From NCBI RefSeq assembly GCF_026745355.1, contig NC_079207.1, forward strand, positions 17,492,959-17,556,958: a stretch of 64,000 nt of DNA. Reading direction: 5' to 3'. Origin of the DNA: Beta vulgaris subsp. vulgaris (lineage: Eukaryota > Streptophyta > Magnoliopsida > Caryophyllales > Amaranthaceae). This document shows, one piece after another, positions 34,988-46,053 of this stretch (position 1 is the first letter of the stretch; the number at the start of each line of letters is the position of its first letter). Below the pieces are notes generated by a model. It ran no database searches and was not told the origin of the DNA. It saw nothing but the letters and a program-made list of their open reading frames with translations. Made by a program: the position numbers and the translations under genes.

Positions 34988-35348
34988 CCAATAGATACCA
35001 TTCAAAAACAATTTATATTTTTCCAAGACATCATTTACTAGTGTCATGGCAAATATTCATATGCAACATTTTTCTAAAAACTACAATTGTCTAGGTTTTG
35101 CCCTATTTTGCATTAAAGAATTTCCTATTTGTTAATTTTCTTGAAAAAATAATTAAAAATTGAAAACTTTATATGATCCAAATTCTTAAATCACATACCA
35201 ACATTGATGCTCTCCAAATAGCTCGCTAAGAAGAGAGAAAATAGAAGTCAACTTTACCCCAACGTTGGTGCCCTTGAGATGCTATTGATTCGCTCTCCAT
35301 GGAGAGAACTTGGAGAAGTGCTCTTCCCTAAAAGCATTGAGAGAGCAT
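34988..35348. other. Intergenic, nothing coding
   Basis: AT-rich spacer. Some phrases (GATGCTCTCCA, GATGCTATTGATTCGCTCTCC) hint at an old MITE but no ends were matched. Confidence 0.45.
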
Positions 35349-35356
35349 GCTATTGA

Positions 35357-36264
35357 CAAGGCCGGCTATTGGCCTGTGCAAACAGACCCATAGCACAGGG
35401 CCTCGTGCTCGTCAAAGGCCCAGTTTTCAGTGACCCATTTTCTAATTTCTCTTATTCTTTTGATCTTCTCTTCCGTATTCCATTAATAACTCTTGGCATT
35501 TTACAATCCTAAAAACAAAATAGAAACTTTTCAGGTTCATTCTTAATTCTCTAATTTTTCCTTTTTTTTCCTTTTTACCCAAAGCTTTCATTTAACACTC
35601 TCATCTTCCTTTTCCTCTGTCAATTGACAATTGTAGTTTACAAATTTTCTCAATCCTTGAGATACTATCAAAGAATCATTGGCATAATTAAATTTTGTCC
35701 TCAACAAATCATCTATTAATGCCTAAAATTTTATCTCAATTATACATTCTATCCAATTTCAACCTATTTATGAAAAATCAAATATTTCAATTTTTATATT
35801 GAATTTAGACGGAAAAAAACGAATTCATTTGGGAAGGAAATTTGGTTTTTCAAGATTGTTGCCCTTGTTGGGAATTCGGCCGTATTTGAGAAAGGAGTAT
35901 TTATGGAATTCGATATTTGCCTAAAAAGAACTGAACAATTTGAGACCACAAGTTTATTAGTTCATAGATTCAGCTACTTCGTTACATAATTCTCTTTTTT
36001 ATTGTACCTTTTTAGGTTGAGATAGTAAAATTATTAAAGTTATCTAATTAAAAGATCGAGAAAAGCTTGTTTTGTTTTGAGTTGTTATATATAATTTCAA
36101 ATTAGTTTGAGCTTTTCGTCTTTTGATTTGCAAGAATATAGATATATAATTGTAATATTATAAAAGAGTTTTTTTTGTATCACCTAAACTGAAAAAAAAT
36201 ATTGATACTAGGGGTTCAATTCTAAAACTAGAACAGGGCCTCTTAAATGTTTAAGACGGCCCTG
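35357..36264. mobile_element. hAT-type DNA transposon, non-autonomous
   Basis: Begins CAAGGCCGGCT and ends AGACGGCCCTG (9 of 11 inverted positions match), with a perfect 8-bp target duplication GCTATTGA (35349-35356 and 36265-36272). Inside the left end GCACAGGGCCTCG, and inside the right end ACAGGGCCTCTTAA, are further related GGCCC motifs. At 908 bp with no coding frame it must rely on a transposase elsewhere. Confidence 0.88.
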
Positions 36265-36330
36265 GCTATTGATATACTATGATGACACATGTCATTGATT
36301 ATATTTAAAAAATAAAAATTACAGATAATA

Positions 36331-36590
36331 CTCTTCCTGTCCCATAATATAGTGTGTGTTTTCTTTTTGCATGGTCTCCCAGATATACTGTTGACATGCA
36401 ATATCTTTAATTCCGTATTAATAAAAAAGGAAAATAGTTGATATGATTAAAGTATACATTGAGGCAAACCTAACAAGATCTTGTATGAGTGTGTTTTTTT
36501 TATATAAATATATTAATGAAAATATTTGATCAAATATTTTGAAGTTTGGCCTTCAAGAGAGAGAAACAAACACTTATGGAACGGATGGAC
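36331..36590. mobile_element. Decayed Stowaway-like MITE
   Basis: CTCTTCCTGTCCCATAATATAGTGTG at the left and CACTTATGGAACGGATGGAC at the right are diverged copies of the CTCCCTCCGTCCCATAATATAGTG terminus. TA flanks each end. It is a relative of the well-preserved copy at 56355. Confidence 0.7.
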
Positions 36591-36636
36591 TAATAAATTG
36601 GAGAATGTCATAATGATACCATTACTACCCAAAGCG

Positions 36637-38500
36637 TAGATTATGCACTAGGATGCACAATGCTCATTGTGCACCCAAAAAGAACATACCCTTTATATAA
36701 AAGAACACTAACTTTTTTCTACAACTTTTCTACTTTAAAAAAAACACACACGACTTAAAATTAAAGAACGGGTAAATTTATATTTATAAAAGAACAAAAA
36801 TTATAATGAAAAAACACATAGTAAATGATGAACATCTACATTTGAGGTAAACAAACATATACCTGATATTATGGTTTTATATAGAGTTTTCTCCCCTATT
36901 TATGTGCTAAAAGTTATTGTTATGGTGCTCTTAGGAGCCATTTGGTACTAACTCTCTCCATCTAGTTGTGGTTTGCTGTTTTGTATTGGATTGTAGGTTT
37001 TAGGGAGCTAATACCTACTTTATATGATTGCACACTAGATTAGAGAGGTTGGACGCTGAGTTTCTAGATCCCGAGGATGCTTTCCGGGACTTTGAGCAAA
37101 GAAAGAACAAGAAACGAGCTTAAGTTGACCAGCCCGACAGGATCGGGCGGCCCAGCCCGATCGGGCGGAGAAGCAGGTTCCATAGTTCTGTTGCGGGCCC
37201 GATCGGGCGTGCAACGCCCAGTCGTGATTCGGTGTCTCGCCTGATCGGGCGAGTTGGCCCGACATCGGGCGCCCCCCCCCCAGCTGCTGCGTAACACTAT
37301 GTTACCAGGCCGCCCGATGTCATCGGGCGGGTCAGCCCGATCTCATCGGGCATCTGGCAAATTTGGCCTTTTTCCTCCGCTTTGGAGCCCGATTCCATCG
37401 GGCATCTTTGGCCCGATCGGGCGACTGATGAGACGCGGGTTTTTAATGAATGCGGGCCCTTTTTTCGAGACTTTTTGGCTATTGTTTTAGGGCTTGTATA
37501 AATAGGAAAAATCAGAATTATTAGTCTTCTTCTTGGTTTTATTATTAGTTTTCTCTAGAGAGTGTTTCAAGAACCTTAATTTAGTGCTTTGTGATTTCAA
37601 TTCAAGATCAAACCTTTTGCTTATTCATAGTTCAATATAATTCGGTAATCTTTCTTCATTATTTCTTTGTTATTTCTTCCATTGTTAATTAGATTATTTT
37701 CTTAGTTATTTGCTATGTTTCAAAGTATGAGTTTTTATATGATTCTTGTTATTGTTTTCATGATTATGAGTGAGTAGTTCTATATCTAGAATTGTGGAGA
37801 TCTATGTATGCAATGAGGGATTGATAGATTAGTTTGATTATCTTGTATTTCAACTGTTTCCTTTGATTGATTCTTCATGCTAGGATTATAAGTTAGGCCT
37901 GATTTATATTTCTATTGTTGCAATACTGAATCTACTTCGAGAGGAGAGATACCGTATAGGCTTTCAATTATTAGGCAAAGTGACCCTTGACTATGCGAGA
38001 GCGGCTGGGTGATCTTTGAGGGAGGTAATGTTCGAGAGAAATTACATGTGCCCTAGACAGTTGACTTACTAGTGGTTATTATTTATCCCTGATTTCCCGA
38101 ATTGTATGCATAGTGATCCATGATTCTAGTACTTTATTAATATATTTACACCTTCGTATTTAATTCTGCTATCTGCTTAGTTTAGTAACACAACCATTCA
38201 TCTGATTTCGTTAGTGTAATATTAGAGTTCAGATACGATATTATAACTTCTCCCTGTGGATTCGATCCTGACTTCCCTGACTACTAGTTAGTGGACCTTA
38301 GGTTATTTTTGATTAGGTGATACGACTTTAGCCTATCAATACCTTTTAAATTTAAATTTGAAAAAGGAATCTTTAGTTGCAAAATTTAAGGAAACAAATA
38401 ACAATAATTTTCTAAAATTATATATAGACTCTAAAACTGATAAGACGACGTTGTTTAAAAAAGGGTGCACCATGCTCTACATGCACTTGGGTGCATATAC
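36637..38500. repeat. Imperfect ~40-bp inverted repeat, split by solo LTR
   Basis: TGCACTAGGATGCACAATGCTCATTGTGCACCC near 36645 and, inverted, GGGTGCACCATGCTCTACATGCACTTGGGTGCAT near 38463 form long terminal inverted repeats. If they are one element, it would be about 390 bp once the solo LTR (36864-38338) is removed. The terminal duplication was not resolved. Confidence 0.5.
36864..38338 (+). mobile_element. Solo LTR, gypsy Athila/Tat-like
   Basis: Starts TGATATTATGG and ends TAGCCTATCA, flanked by the perfect duplication ATACC (36859-36863 and 38339-38343). No primer-binding site follows, so it is a solo LTR. The 3' end (CCCTGTGGATTCGATCCTGA...GTGATACGACTTTAGCCTATCA) resembles that of Athila/Tat-type LTRs. 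A TATA box TATAAATAGG lies at 37497-37506. Upstream of it, 37130-37430 has an array of GCCCGATCGGGC palindromes like those in the copia 1 and copia 2 LTRs, although the rest is unrelated. A run of nine or ten C lies at 37272. Confidence 0.88.
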
Positions 38501-38634
38501 TTATTTGCAATATTGATGTTGGTAACATGGCATGTTGCAGGCGTAAACCAATTTTACCTGCTCGTGAGTTGTAACGTGTATTGTTCTTTACTTCCCTCCG
38601 ACCACCTCCTTTGTAACGGTTTTTTTATCCTAAA

Positions 38635-38665
38635 CTAGCATTTGGGCCCGGATGTTGCCCGGGTT
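38635..38665 (-). mobile_element. Possible Helitron 3' terminus (minus strand)
   Basis: On the minus strand it reads ACCCGGGCAACATCCGGGCCC, a GC-rich hairpin, then AAATGCTAG and TTT. A hairpin 8-10 bases before CTRR next to T is the Helitron 3' signature. The element would extend to the right. Its 5' TC end is not identified. Confidence 0.5.
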
Positions 38666-38784
38666 AGTATTGTTTTTCGAGCTTGATACACATTTTTTTC
38701 CATTTCCATTAAAATATATTACGAAAGATTCAACATTTAAAAGGTACAAATATAATAATGTGCACATTTAAAGCATAACTAAAA

Positions 38785-38934
38785 GTTGGCTGAGATGGTA
38801 ATTATATCATGTATAATACCACGAGGTCACGAATTCAAATCTTATTGCAAGCTAATTTTAATATATTTCTACTTCTATTGTCGAACTCATATGATTTTAA
38901 ATCAATGAATTAATGTCTATTTTTAAAAAAAAAA
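38785..38934 (+). mobile_element. tRNA-derived SINE candidate
   Basis: TTGGCTGAGATGG resembles a polymerase III A box, and GGTCACGAATTCAAATC, 45 bases later, resembles a B box (GGTTCRANYCC). An A-rich tail ends at 38934. The target duplication was not found. Confidence 0.5.
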
Positions 38935-39004
38935 CTACTTCCCCTCAAAAAAAAAAAAACCAAAAAAAAAACAACTACTATTACTACTCTCGAAACCTGA
39001 AAAT

Positions 39005-39244
39005 TGTTAGAAACATTGGAATGAACAATTCCACTGTTCACATATATGTGAAGTCCACTTTCCCTGCGTGCATTTAGTGCATATCAGGTAATTTTCTTCC
39101 GTGTTGAAAAACTTACAATTGTGCATAGTAGAAAACTTTGCTTATAAATACCTTCGATGTAAGAAATTAGTTTACACATCAATACAAATACAATACTCTC
39201 TGATATATTTACATAACTTCTCTCTCTCCATATTTCTCACAACA
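39005..39244 (+). repeat. 5' LTR of copia 4
   Basis: 240 bp. Contains a TATA box (CTTATAAATACC near 39138-39150). Confidence 0.95.
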
Positions 39245-39258
39245 CGTTATCAGCACGA
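39245..39258 (+). other. Primer-binding site of copia 4
   Basis: CGTTATCAGCACGA directly follows the LTR. Its complement, TCGTGCTGATAACG, resembles the anticodon stem-loop of plant tRNA-Ile (recalled as TCGTGCTAATAACGCG for anticodon AAU). The single difference falls at the wobble base, which is inosine in the mature tRNA and pairs with C. The tRNA sequence is from memory. Confidence 0.65.
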
Positions 39259-39260
39259 GT

Positions 39261-40649
39261 GTTCTACCGAAATTTTTTTAAGGTATCTTTAAAATCTTTA
39301 CATCCATTCTTTTAAAAGTTTTAAATTTTTTTTTTCTCCAAGCCCAACTCTTTACTATCCGAACATGGATCAACAAAGTAACAGGATTAACATTGTTTTA
39401 TCCAATATCTCTGTCTCGGGTGTTTATTTTTGAATAGAGCGAAACAATGTGCCATTCACTACCAACCCAGCGAGGGGAACTGTAATACAGCCCCGACCCA
39501 GTAACCGTAAAACGGTACAAATACCCATACCAGAGAAAACCCACAAATCCCCGTTCCCAACACCAATAATAACCCTCCTATACAACCAACTGAAAATCAA
39601 CCTCCGCCAATTAATAAAAGAGATAGAGATGAACAGGAAGAAACTAGTAGTAAACGTCACCAAGTTGCTAACGCAGAAAGCAAATAATTTGATAATAACG
39701 CCACCTTCATGGAGGGCAAGGACATTTTATTTACGTTATTTTATTTTATTTGTTCTTAAACCGCCTATATGGACATGTTAATTTTTTTTCTATTGCCACC
39801 TATATGGACGGCCTAGTGAAGATAACATTATTATCTCTTATATGTCCAATAATGTCGTATGTATGCAGGGAACAAGCATTCTGAACATTATTATATATTA
39901 TTGTCTCTAATCTTCTTTTTTTTTTGCATTTATAGTTACATATATTATATTACCAATTTACTAGCATGCTCTAATATATATTTGTTAATATTTGAATTTT
40001 ATTGCGTTGTATATTTTTTTCAACTGTAGATAAACTGCACAGTTAGGGATAACCCTCTATAAAAGCGGATTACCCATCCCCATTTTCACCACACATCCCT
40101 TATCTTCTTCCGATTTTTTTCCTCTAAACCCACAAATTTTTTTTCCCTTCTTCCTCAACCTTCCGGCCACCATGTTTAATGCCGACAACAACCGTCCTCC
40201 ACCCTCATCTTCTTCTTTTGAAGAGGATTTTAGGAAAATAAGACTCTACTTATTTCTTATAGCCGGTTTCTTTTTCCCTCCTCATGGCATTAATGATATA
40301 TCTCCTAATACATAAGTAGGAGACAAAAATTTATTCCCCCCCCCCCGGAAGAATGGCGAAAAATGTACATGAATATCAATTTTTTTGTCTTTAAGTGCAT
40401 TTTAGGAAGTTTTTTTCTTTATTCACTTGTTGTATTTTGTTTATTTTTGGTATTTTCTTGTTTTTTTTGCTTCATTTTTGTATGCTATTTTTAGTTTTTT
40501 TTGTTTGTATTATTTATCTATAATAATAATGATATAAATCAGGGGGAGATAATATATATATGTGATTTTTTTTTTTTTTTTTTGACGGGTATATATGTGA
40601 TTTATCATCATTACTAATTTCAAATATTTACCTGTTTGTAGTCAAAATA
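39261..40649 (+). other. Long 5' region of copia 4 before gag
   Basis: About 1.4 kb with no gag-pol homology. It has a TATA-like CTATAAAAG near 40056, a pyrimidine-rich leader, and a 47-codon frame with good start context (40172-40315, listed separately). A C run (about 40336) and T-rich tracts (40570) follow. Origin unknown; it may be acquired sequence. Confidence 0.6.
40172..40315 (+). CDS. Hypothetical 47-residue frame in copia 4 leader
   Basis: Starts in the context GCCACCATG, a strong plant initiation context, about 115 bases after TATAAAAG. It encodes a Pro/Ser-rich start, an acidic stretch, then LYLFLIAGFFF, which could span a membrane. No family recognised. It could be a captured host first exon or chance. 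Confidence 0.25.
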   Translation: MFNADNNRPPPSSSSFEEDFRKIRLYLFLIAGFFFPPHGINDISPNT

Positions 40650-41607
40650 ATGGGAGATCTAGTGAAAAGACAATTTAACATACTAGATCTATCTGGGCAA
40701 AAGTTTTTAGAATGGACGGTGGACACCCAAATGAATTTAAAGGCCCAAGGACTGGAACATACAATTAAAATTGCGACTGTACAAGAAAAGGCAAAAGCCT
40801 TAGTCCTCCTAAGACATCATTTACATGAAAGTTTAAAAAGTGAATATCTAATACTTGTGGAGGATCCAAAAGAACTATGGGATAGCCTAAATGAAAGATA
40901 CAGGCATCACAAAAATGTGCTCCTCCTAAAGGCACATTATGATTGGACCAATCTGAGGTTCCAGGATTTTAAAACAGTTGGTGATTACAATTCAACATTG
41001 TTTAGAATCAAATCATTCTTAAGATATTGTGATCATCCCATCACAGAAGAGCAAATGATAAACAAAACGCTCTCCACTTTCCACGCCTCTAGTATCATAT
41101 TGGCAGAACAATACAGGTTCAGAGCTTTCAAAAAGTACTCTGAGCTAATCTCAGTACTACTTGTGGCTGAACTAAATAATGATCTTTTGCTGAAATATCA
41201 TAATCTTAGACCTACGAGATCTTCAGCCACTCATGAGATAAATGCAATAGAAAGCTCTAATCCACCAGAAGCAAATGCTATACATAGTGGTGGACGCGGT
41301 AATTACAACGGTCGTGGGAGAGGACATGGTAATTATCGTGGCCGAGGGCGTGTACGTGGAAGAGGCTGATTTTCCCCAAGAAGTAATATTTTTAAACATT
41401 CTGATATAAATTGGGGACAATCATCTGGAAATCAGAGGCAGACATCCTATAAAGGAAATGATACTTGCCACAGATGTGCCATGACTGGGCACTGGGGCCG
41501 CACATGTCGTACTGCCAAACATTTGGTAGATCTATATCAAGCTTCAATAAAAAACAAAGGAAAAAATGCTGAAGCAAACTTTGTTAATGAAGCCACTACA
41601 TCCATGC
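40650..41607 (+). pseudogene. Copia 4 gag with zinc knuckle
   Basis: Begins MGDLVKRQFNILDLSGQ at 40650 in a clear gag of copia type (retrotran_gag/UBN2-like), running to an Arg/Gly-rich tail. A TGA at 41367-41369 interrupts the frame. The same frame then continues, without shift, to the zinc knuckle CHRCAMTGHWGRTC (about 41466-41507) and on to 41607, where a MITE is inserted. After the MITE the frame continues at 41915 with an acidic end (DDDEVEN) and stops near 41975. Confidence 0.9.
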
Positions 41608-41906
41608 TAGAGGTGATCATGGGTCGGGCCGGGCCCGCGGCCAAAAAAATTTGCCCATTGGTCGGACCGGGCCTAAATTGCAGGCCAAATTTTTGTGTCC
41701 AAAGCCCGCTATTTCGGGCCTAAATTAGCGGGCTTTTGCGGGCCAAAACGGGCCGGGCCAAAAAATAGACTAAAAAGTCGTTTTTGGCTTGCCTAATGCC
41801 GGCCAAAGCAAAAAAAAAAAAAAAATACGGGCGGGTCGGGCCCGGCCCGGCCCGCGGGCCGAAAAATTCTGGCCAAAAACGGGCCGGGCCAAAATGATCA
41901 CCTCTA
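41608..41906. mobile_element. hAT-like MITE inside copia 4 gag
   Basis: Thirteen-base perfect inverted ends TAGAGGTGATCAT / ATGATCACCTCTA. The flanks ATCCATGC (41600-41607) and ATCTATGC (41907-41914) match at 7 of 8 bases, the duplication length of hAT elements. The interior is dominated by GGGCCGGGCC and GGCCCGCGGGCC. It has no coding capacity. It inserted after copia 4, so copia 4 is older. Confidence 0.9.
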
Positions 41907-42109
41907 ATCTATGCCCAGCCTTGATGTTTCAGATTTTTTTATGGATGATGATGAAGTAGAAAATAACTTTGTTTAGATAACAATAATCCATTAATGTGCT
42001 TAGTTTATTTTAACTGCTTCAATATCCACTTTCATGTATTGTTCCTTATTATTAATAAAATATGATTTTTCTTATATAATCGTATTTATTATTTATGAAG
42101 ATATGAATT

Positions 42110-45100
42110 CATCAGAAGTTGGAATACAAAGAACAATGTCTCCTGGACAGTGGGACAACACACACCATATTGAAAAATAAAGAGTATTTTTCAAAATTAC
42201 AATATTCCAAGCAAATGTTAGTACAATTCTGGGACAGCCAAGCTAATTGAAGGCTCTGGAAAAGCTTGCATTATATTTCCAAATGGGACAAAATTGATAA
42301 TTAATGACGCATTATATTCGAGTAAATCTCGAAGGAACCTCATAAGTTTCAAAGATGTACGTCAGAATGGTTACCATTTGGAAACAATGACGGTGAACAA
42401 AGAGGAATTCATATGCCTAACGGCAGAGAATACGGCAAGAAATACATCTATGAAAAATTGCCAGCAATTTCCTCGGGACTATATCGCATAGATATACGTC
42501 CGATTGAAATTAATATGATATCTAACCAGAAGTTAGATAATAGAAAATCATTTACTCTATGGCATGACCGATTAGGCCATCCCGGCACAGGAATGATGCA
42601 TAGAATCATTGAAAACTCAAATGGACACTCTATAAAGAATGTCAAAATTCCTCGGTCAAATGAATTAACATGCTCTGCATGCTCACTTGGCAAATTGATA
42701 ATCAGACCATCTATAAATAAGATTGCCACTGAATCTCCAATGTTTTTAGAAAGAATTCAAGGAGATATTTGTGGGCCTATTCATCCTGCATTGCGCCATT
42801 TCGTTATTTCATGGTATTAATTGATGCCTCTACTCGATGGTCACATGTGAGCCTTCTGTCAAGCAGAAATGTTGCATTTGCAAAACTTTTGGCTCAAATA
42901 ATTCGATTAAGAACTCAATTCCCAATCATACAATAAAGAAAATAAGATTAGACAATGCTGGGGAATTTACATCCCAAACATTTAATGACTATTGCATGTC
43001 TATTGGGATTATTGTTGAGCACCCTGTACCTCATGTACATACACAAAATGGTCTTGCTGAATCATTAATCAACAAACTACAATTAATTACAAGACCATTA
43101 ATAATGAGGTTAAAATTGCCATCTACTACTTGGGGTCATGCTATATTACATGCAGCACATTGATAAGATTAAGGCCGACAGCCTATCACAAATTCTCACC
43201 GTTACAATTAGTATAGGTCGAGAACCGAATATCTCACATTTGAGAATTTTTGGGTGCGTTGTACATGTACCTATTGCTCCGCCCAACGTACTAAAATGGG
43301 TCCACAAAGAAGGATGGGAATATATGTTGGATTTGAATCTCCATCAATTATCAAATATTTAGAGCCAACAACTGGTGATTTATTTACGGCTCGATTTGCC
43401 GACTGTCATTTTAATGAGTCGGTATTCCCATCCTTAGGGGGGGAGAAAGTGGACCCACAAAATATAAAATCGGAAATTACATGGAACGCATCGCAAATGT
43501 CGTTTCTGGACCGAGAACAAATTCATGTGAACAAGAAGTCAAGAAAATTGTTCATCTGCAAAGTATTGCAAACCAATTGCCAGATGCATTCACAGATATT
43601 AAGAAAGTGACAAAGTCACATGTACCTGCTGCGAATGCTCCGGAACGGATTGAAATTCCTAATGACAATAAGGCAATTGAAAATGAGTCAATAGCACGTC
43701 GAAAACGTGGCAGACCACCCGGTTCTAAAGATTTAAAACCGAGAAAAATGAAAAGGCAAGGGAGACAACGAACGAAATTAATATAAATCTCCCAACGAGC
43801 ATGATGAAATCATAATGAAAACAAAAATGAGGAAACGTGTTCCAGAAGAAAAGGAACATGAAAGCATAGACAACAATGAAACTTCAATTAATTATGTTTC
43901 TACAAAGAGACAATGGAATCGAAAAGATGTTGTCTTGAATGAAATTTTTGCTTACTCGATAGCGGTTGAAATGACATACGATGAAAATGATGTAGAGCCA
44001 AATACAGTTGATGAATGTCGCCGCAGAAAAGATTGGCCAAAATGGAAAGAGCAATTCAAGCAGAATTGAGATCACTTGAAAAACGTGAAGTATTCGGTCA
44101 AATAACCCAAATACCAAAAGGTGTAAAACCAGTTGGGTACAAATGGGTATTCGTGAGAAAACGAAATGAGAAAAATGAGGTTACTAGATATAAGGCAAGA
44201 TTAGTAGCCCAAGGCTTCTCGCAAATGCCAGGGATTGATTATGATGAGACATATTCTCCAGTAGTCGATGCAACTACACTAAGATTTCTGGTAAGTTTAT
44301 CAGTTTCGAAAGGATTGCAAATGAGATTGATGGATGTAGTGACCGCATATTTGTATGGCTCACTTGACACAGATATTTATATGAAAGTTCCTGATGGACT
44401 AAAACTACCAGAAAATCACATGCCCAATAAAATTGAAAAAATCACTCTATGGGTTAAAACAGTCTGGAAGAATGTGGTATAATCGTCTTAGTGAATACCT
44501 ATTGAAAGAAGGATTCAAAAATAATCAAATCAGTCCCTGTGTTTTCATTAAGCGATCTAAATCAGGATTCGCATCATTGCTGTATATGTCGATGATTTGA
44601 ACATTATCGGAACTCCTAGAGAACTTGAAGCGACTGCAAATACTTGATGAAAGAATTTGAGATGAAAGATCTCGGGAAGACAAAATTTTGCCTTGGCCTG
44701 CAAATGGAACATCTAAGAAATGAGATTTTTGTCCATCAATCAAACTATACAGAAAAATTCTGAAACGTTTTTTCATGGACAAAGCCCACCCAATAAGTTC
44801 TCCAATGGTAGTGCGTTCCCTGAATGAGAAAGATGATCCATTCAGACCACGAGAAGAAAACGAAGAAATTCTTGGTCCTGAAGTACCATATCTAAGTGCA
44901 ATTGGTGCCTTAATGTACTTGGCTAACAATACTCGACCTGACATAGCTTTTTCAGTAAACTTGTTAGCTAGATACAGCAATGCACCAACAAAAGACATTG
45001 GAATGGAGTCAGACACTTATTACGTTATCTTCGAGGAACACAAGATCTCGGATTATTCTATCAGTCAGACAAATGCGTCACTCATTGGATATGCAGATGC

Positions 45101-45576
45101 TGGCTACCTATCAGACCCACAAAAGGCTAAGTCTCAATCCGGTATGTATTCACTTATAGAGGTACTGCAATATCTTGGAAATCTACGAAGCAGACTTTGA
45201 CGGCCACATCATCAAATCATGCAGAATTAATTGCTCTTTATGAAGCTGGAAGGGAATGTGTATGGCTAAGGTCAATGATCAAGAATATCCAAGAAGAATG
45301 GGGATGGAAACAATAACAACAAATCCAACTATCATCTACGAAGACAATACTGCATGCATCACCCAAGTAAGCGAAGGGTACATCAAAGGAGACAGAACTA
45401 AACATTTATCACCAAAGCTCTTCTTCACTCAGACCTCCAAAAGGAAGGGACGATCAACATCGACAAATCCAATCATGTGAGAATCTTGCAGATTTATTCA
45501 CCAAATCCCTTCCGGCGAAGAAATTTGAAGAATTAGTCCGAAAAATTGGAATGCGTCATCTTCGTGATGTATGCTG
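42110..45576 (+). pseudogene. Copia 4 pol (protease to RNase H), decayed
   Basis: Protease with LLDSGTTHTIL (42140-42175). Pre-integrase with LWHDRLGHPG and CSACSLGK (42550-42700). Integrase with IRLDNAGEFTSQTFNDYC and HTQNGLAES (42940-43065). Reverse transcriptase starts with GYKWVFVRKRN, YKARLVAQGFSQ and YSPVVDATTLRFL (44130-44300); the YVDD box is frameshifted near 44585. RNase H has TRPDIAFSVNLLARYS and YADAGYLSDPQKAKSQSG (44930-45150), and the tail FTKSLPAKKFEELV...MRHLRDVC ends near 45576. More than six frameshifts or stops. Confidence 0.93.
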
Positions 45577-45810
45577 ATAATTCAGGGGGAGTATTATATG
45601 CGCTGCACTCTTTTTCCCTTCGATCAGGTTTTTTCCCACGGGTTTTTCCTGACAAGGTTTTTAATGAGGCAGTTGATTTTAAGCATATAAGGATACATAA
45701 TAGTTGTACTCTTTCCCTAGTTATAGATTTTTCCCACAGGGTTTTTCCTAACAAAGATCCTTAATGAGACAACGTCTATTATGAGTTATAAGTGGACATT
45801 CAAGGGGGAG

Positions 45811-46048
45811 TGTTAGAAACAGTGGAATGAACAATTCCATTGTTCACATATATGTGAAGTCCACTTTCCCTGCGTGCATTTAGTGCATGTCAGGTAATTT
45901 TCTTCCGTACTGAAAAACTTACAATTGTGCACAGTAGAAAACTTTGCTTATAAATACCTTCGATGTAAGAGATCAATTTACATATCAATACAAATACAAT
46001 ACTCTTTGATATATTTACATAACTTCTCTCTCCATATTTCTCACAACA
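45811..46048 (+). repeat. 3' LTR of copia 4
   Basis: 238 bp with the TATA box CTTATAAATACC near 45948-45960. It points toward the GH5 gene, whose start codon is 284 bp past the LTR end. Confidence 0.95.
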
Positions 46049-46053
46049 AAAAT

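Larger units (their letters stand above)
39005..46048 (+). mobile_element. Ty1/copia retrotransposon, decayed (copia 4)
   Basis: LTRs of 240 and 238 bp (TGTTAGAAACA...CTCACAACA) are flanked by a perfect AAAAT duplication (39000-39004, 46049-46053). The polypurine tract CAAGGGGGAG abuts the right LTR, and another GGGGGAG lies near 45585. By eye the LTRs differ at about a dozen positions. The primer-binding site CGTTATCAGCACGA (39245-) is not the usual methionine type. Order: long 5' region, gag, zinc knuckle, protease, integrase, reverse transcriptase, RNase H, with many breaks. A hAT MITE sits in the gag 3' region. Confidence 0.96.
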
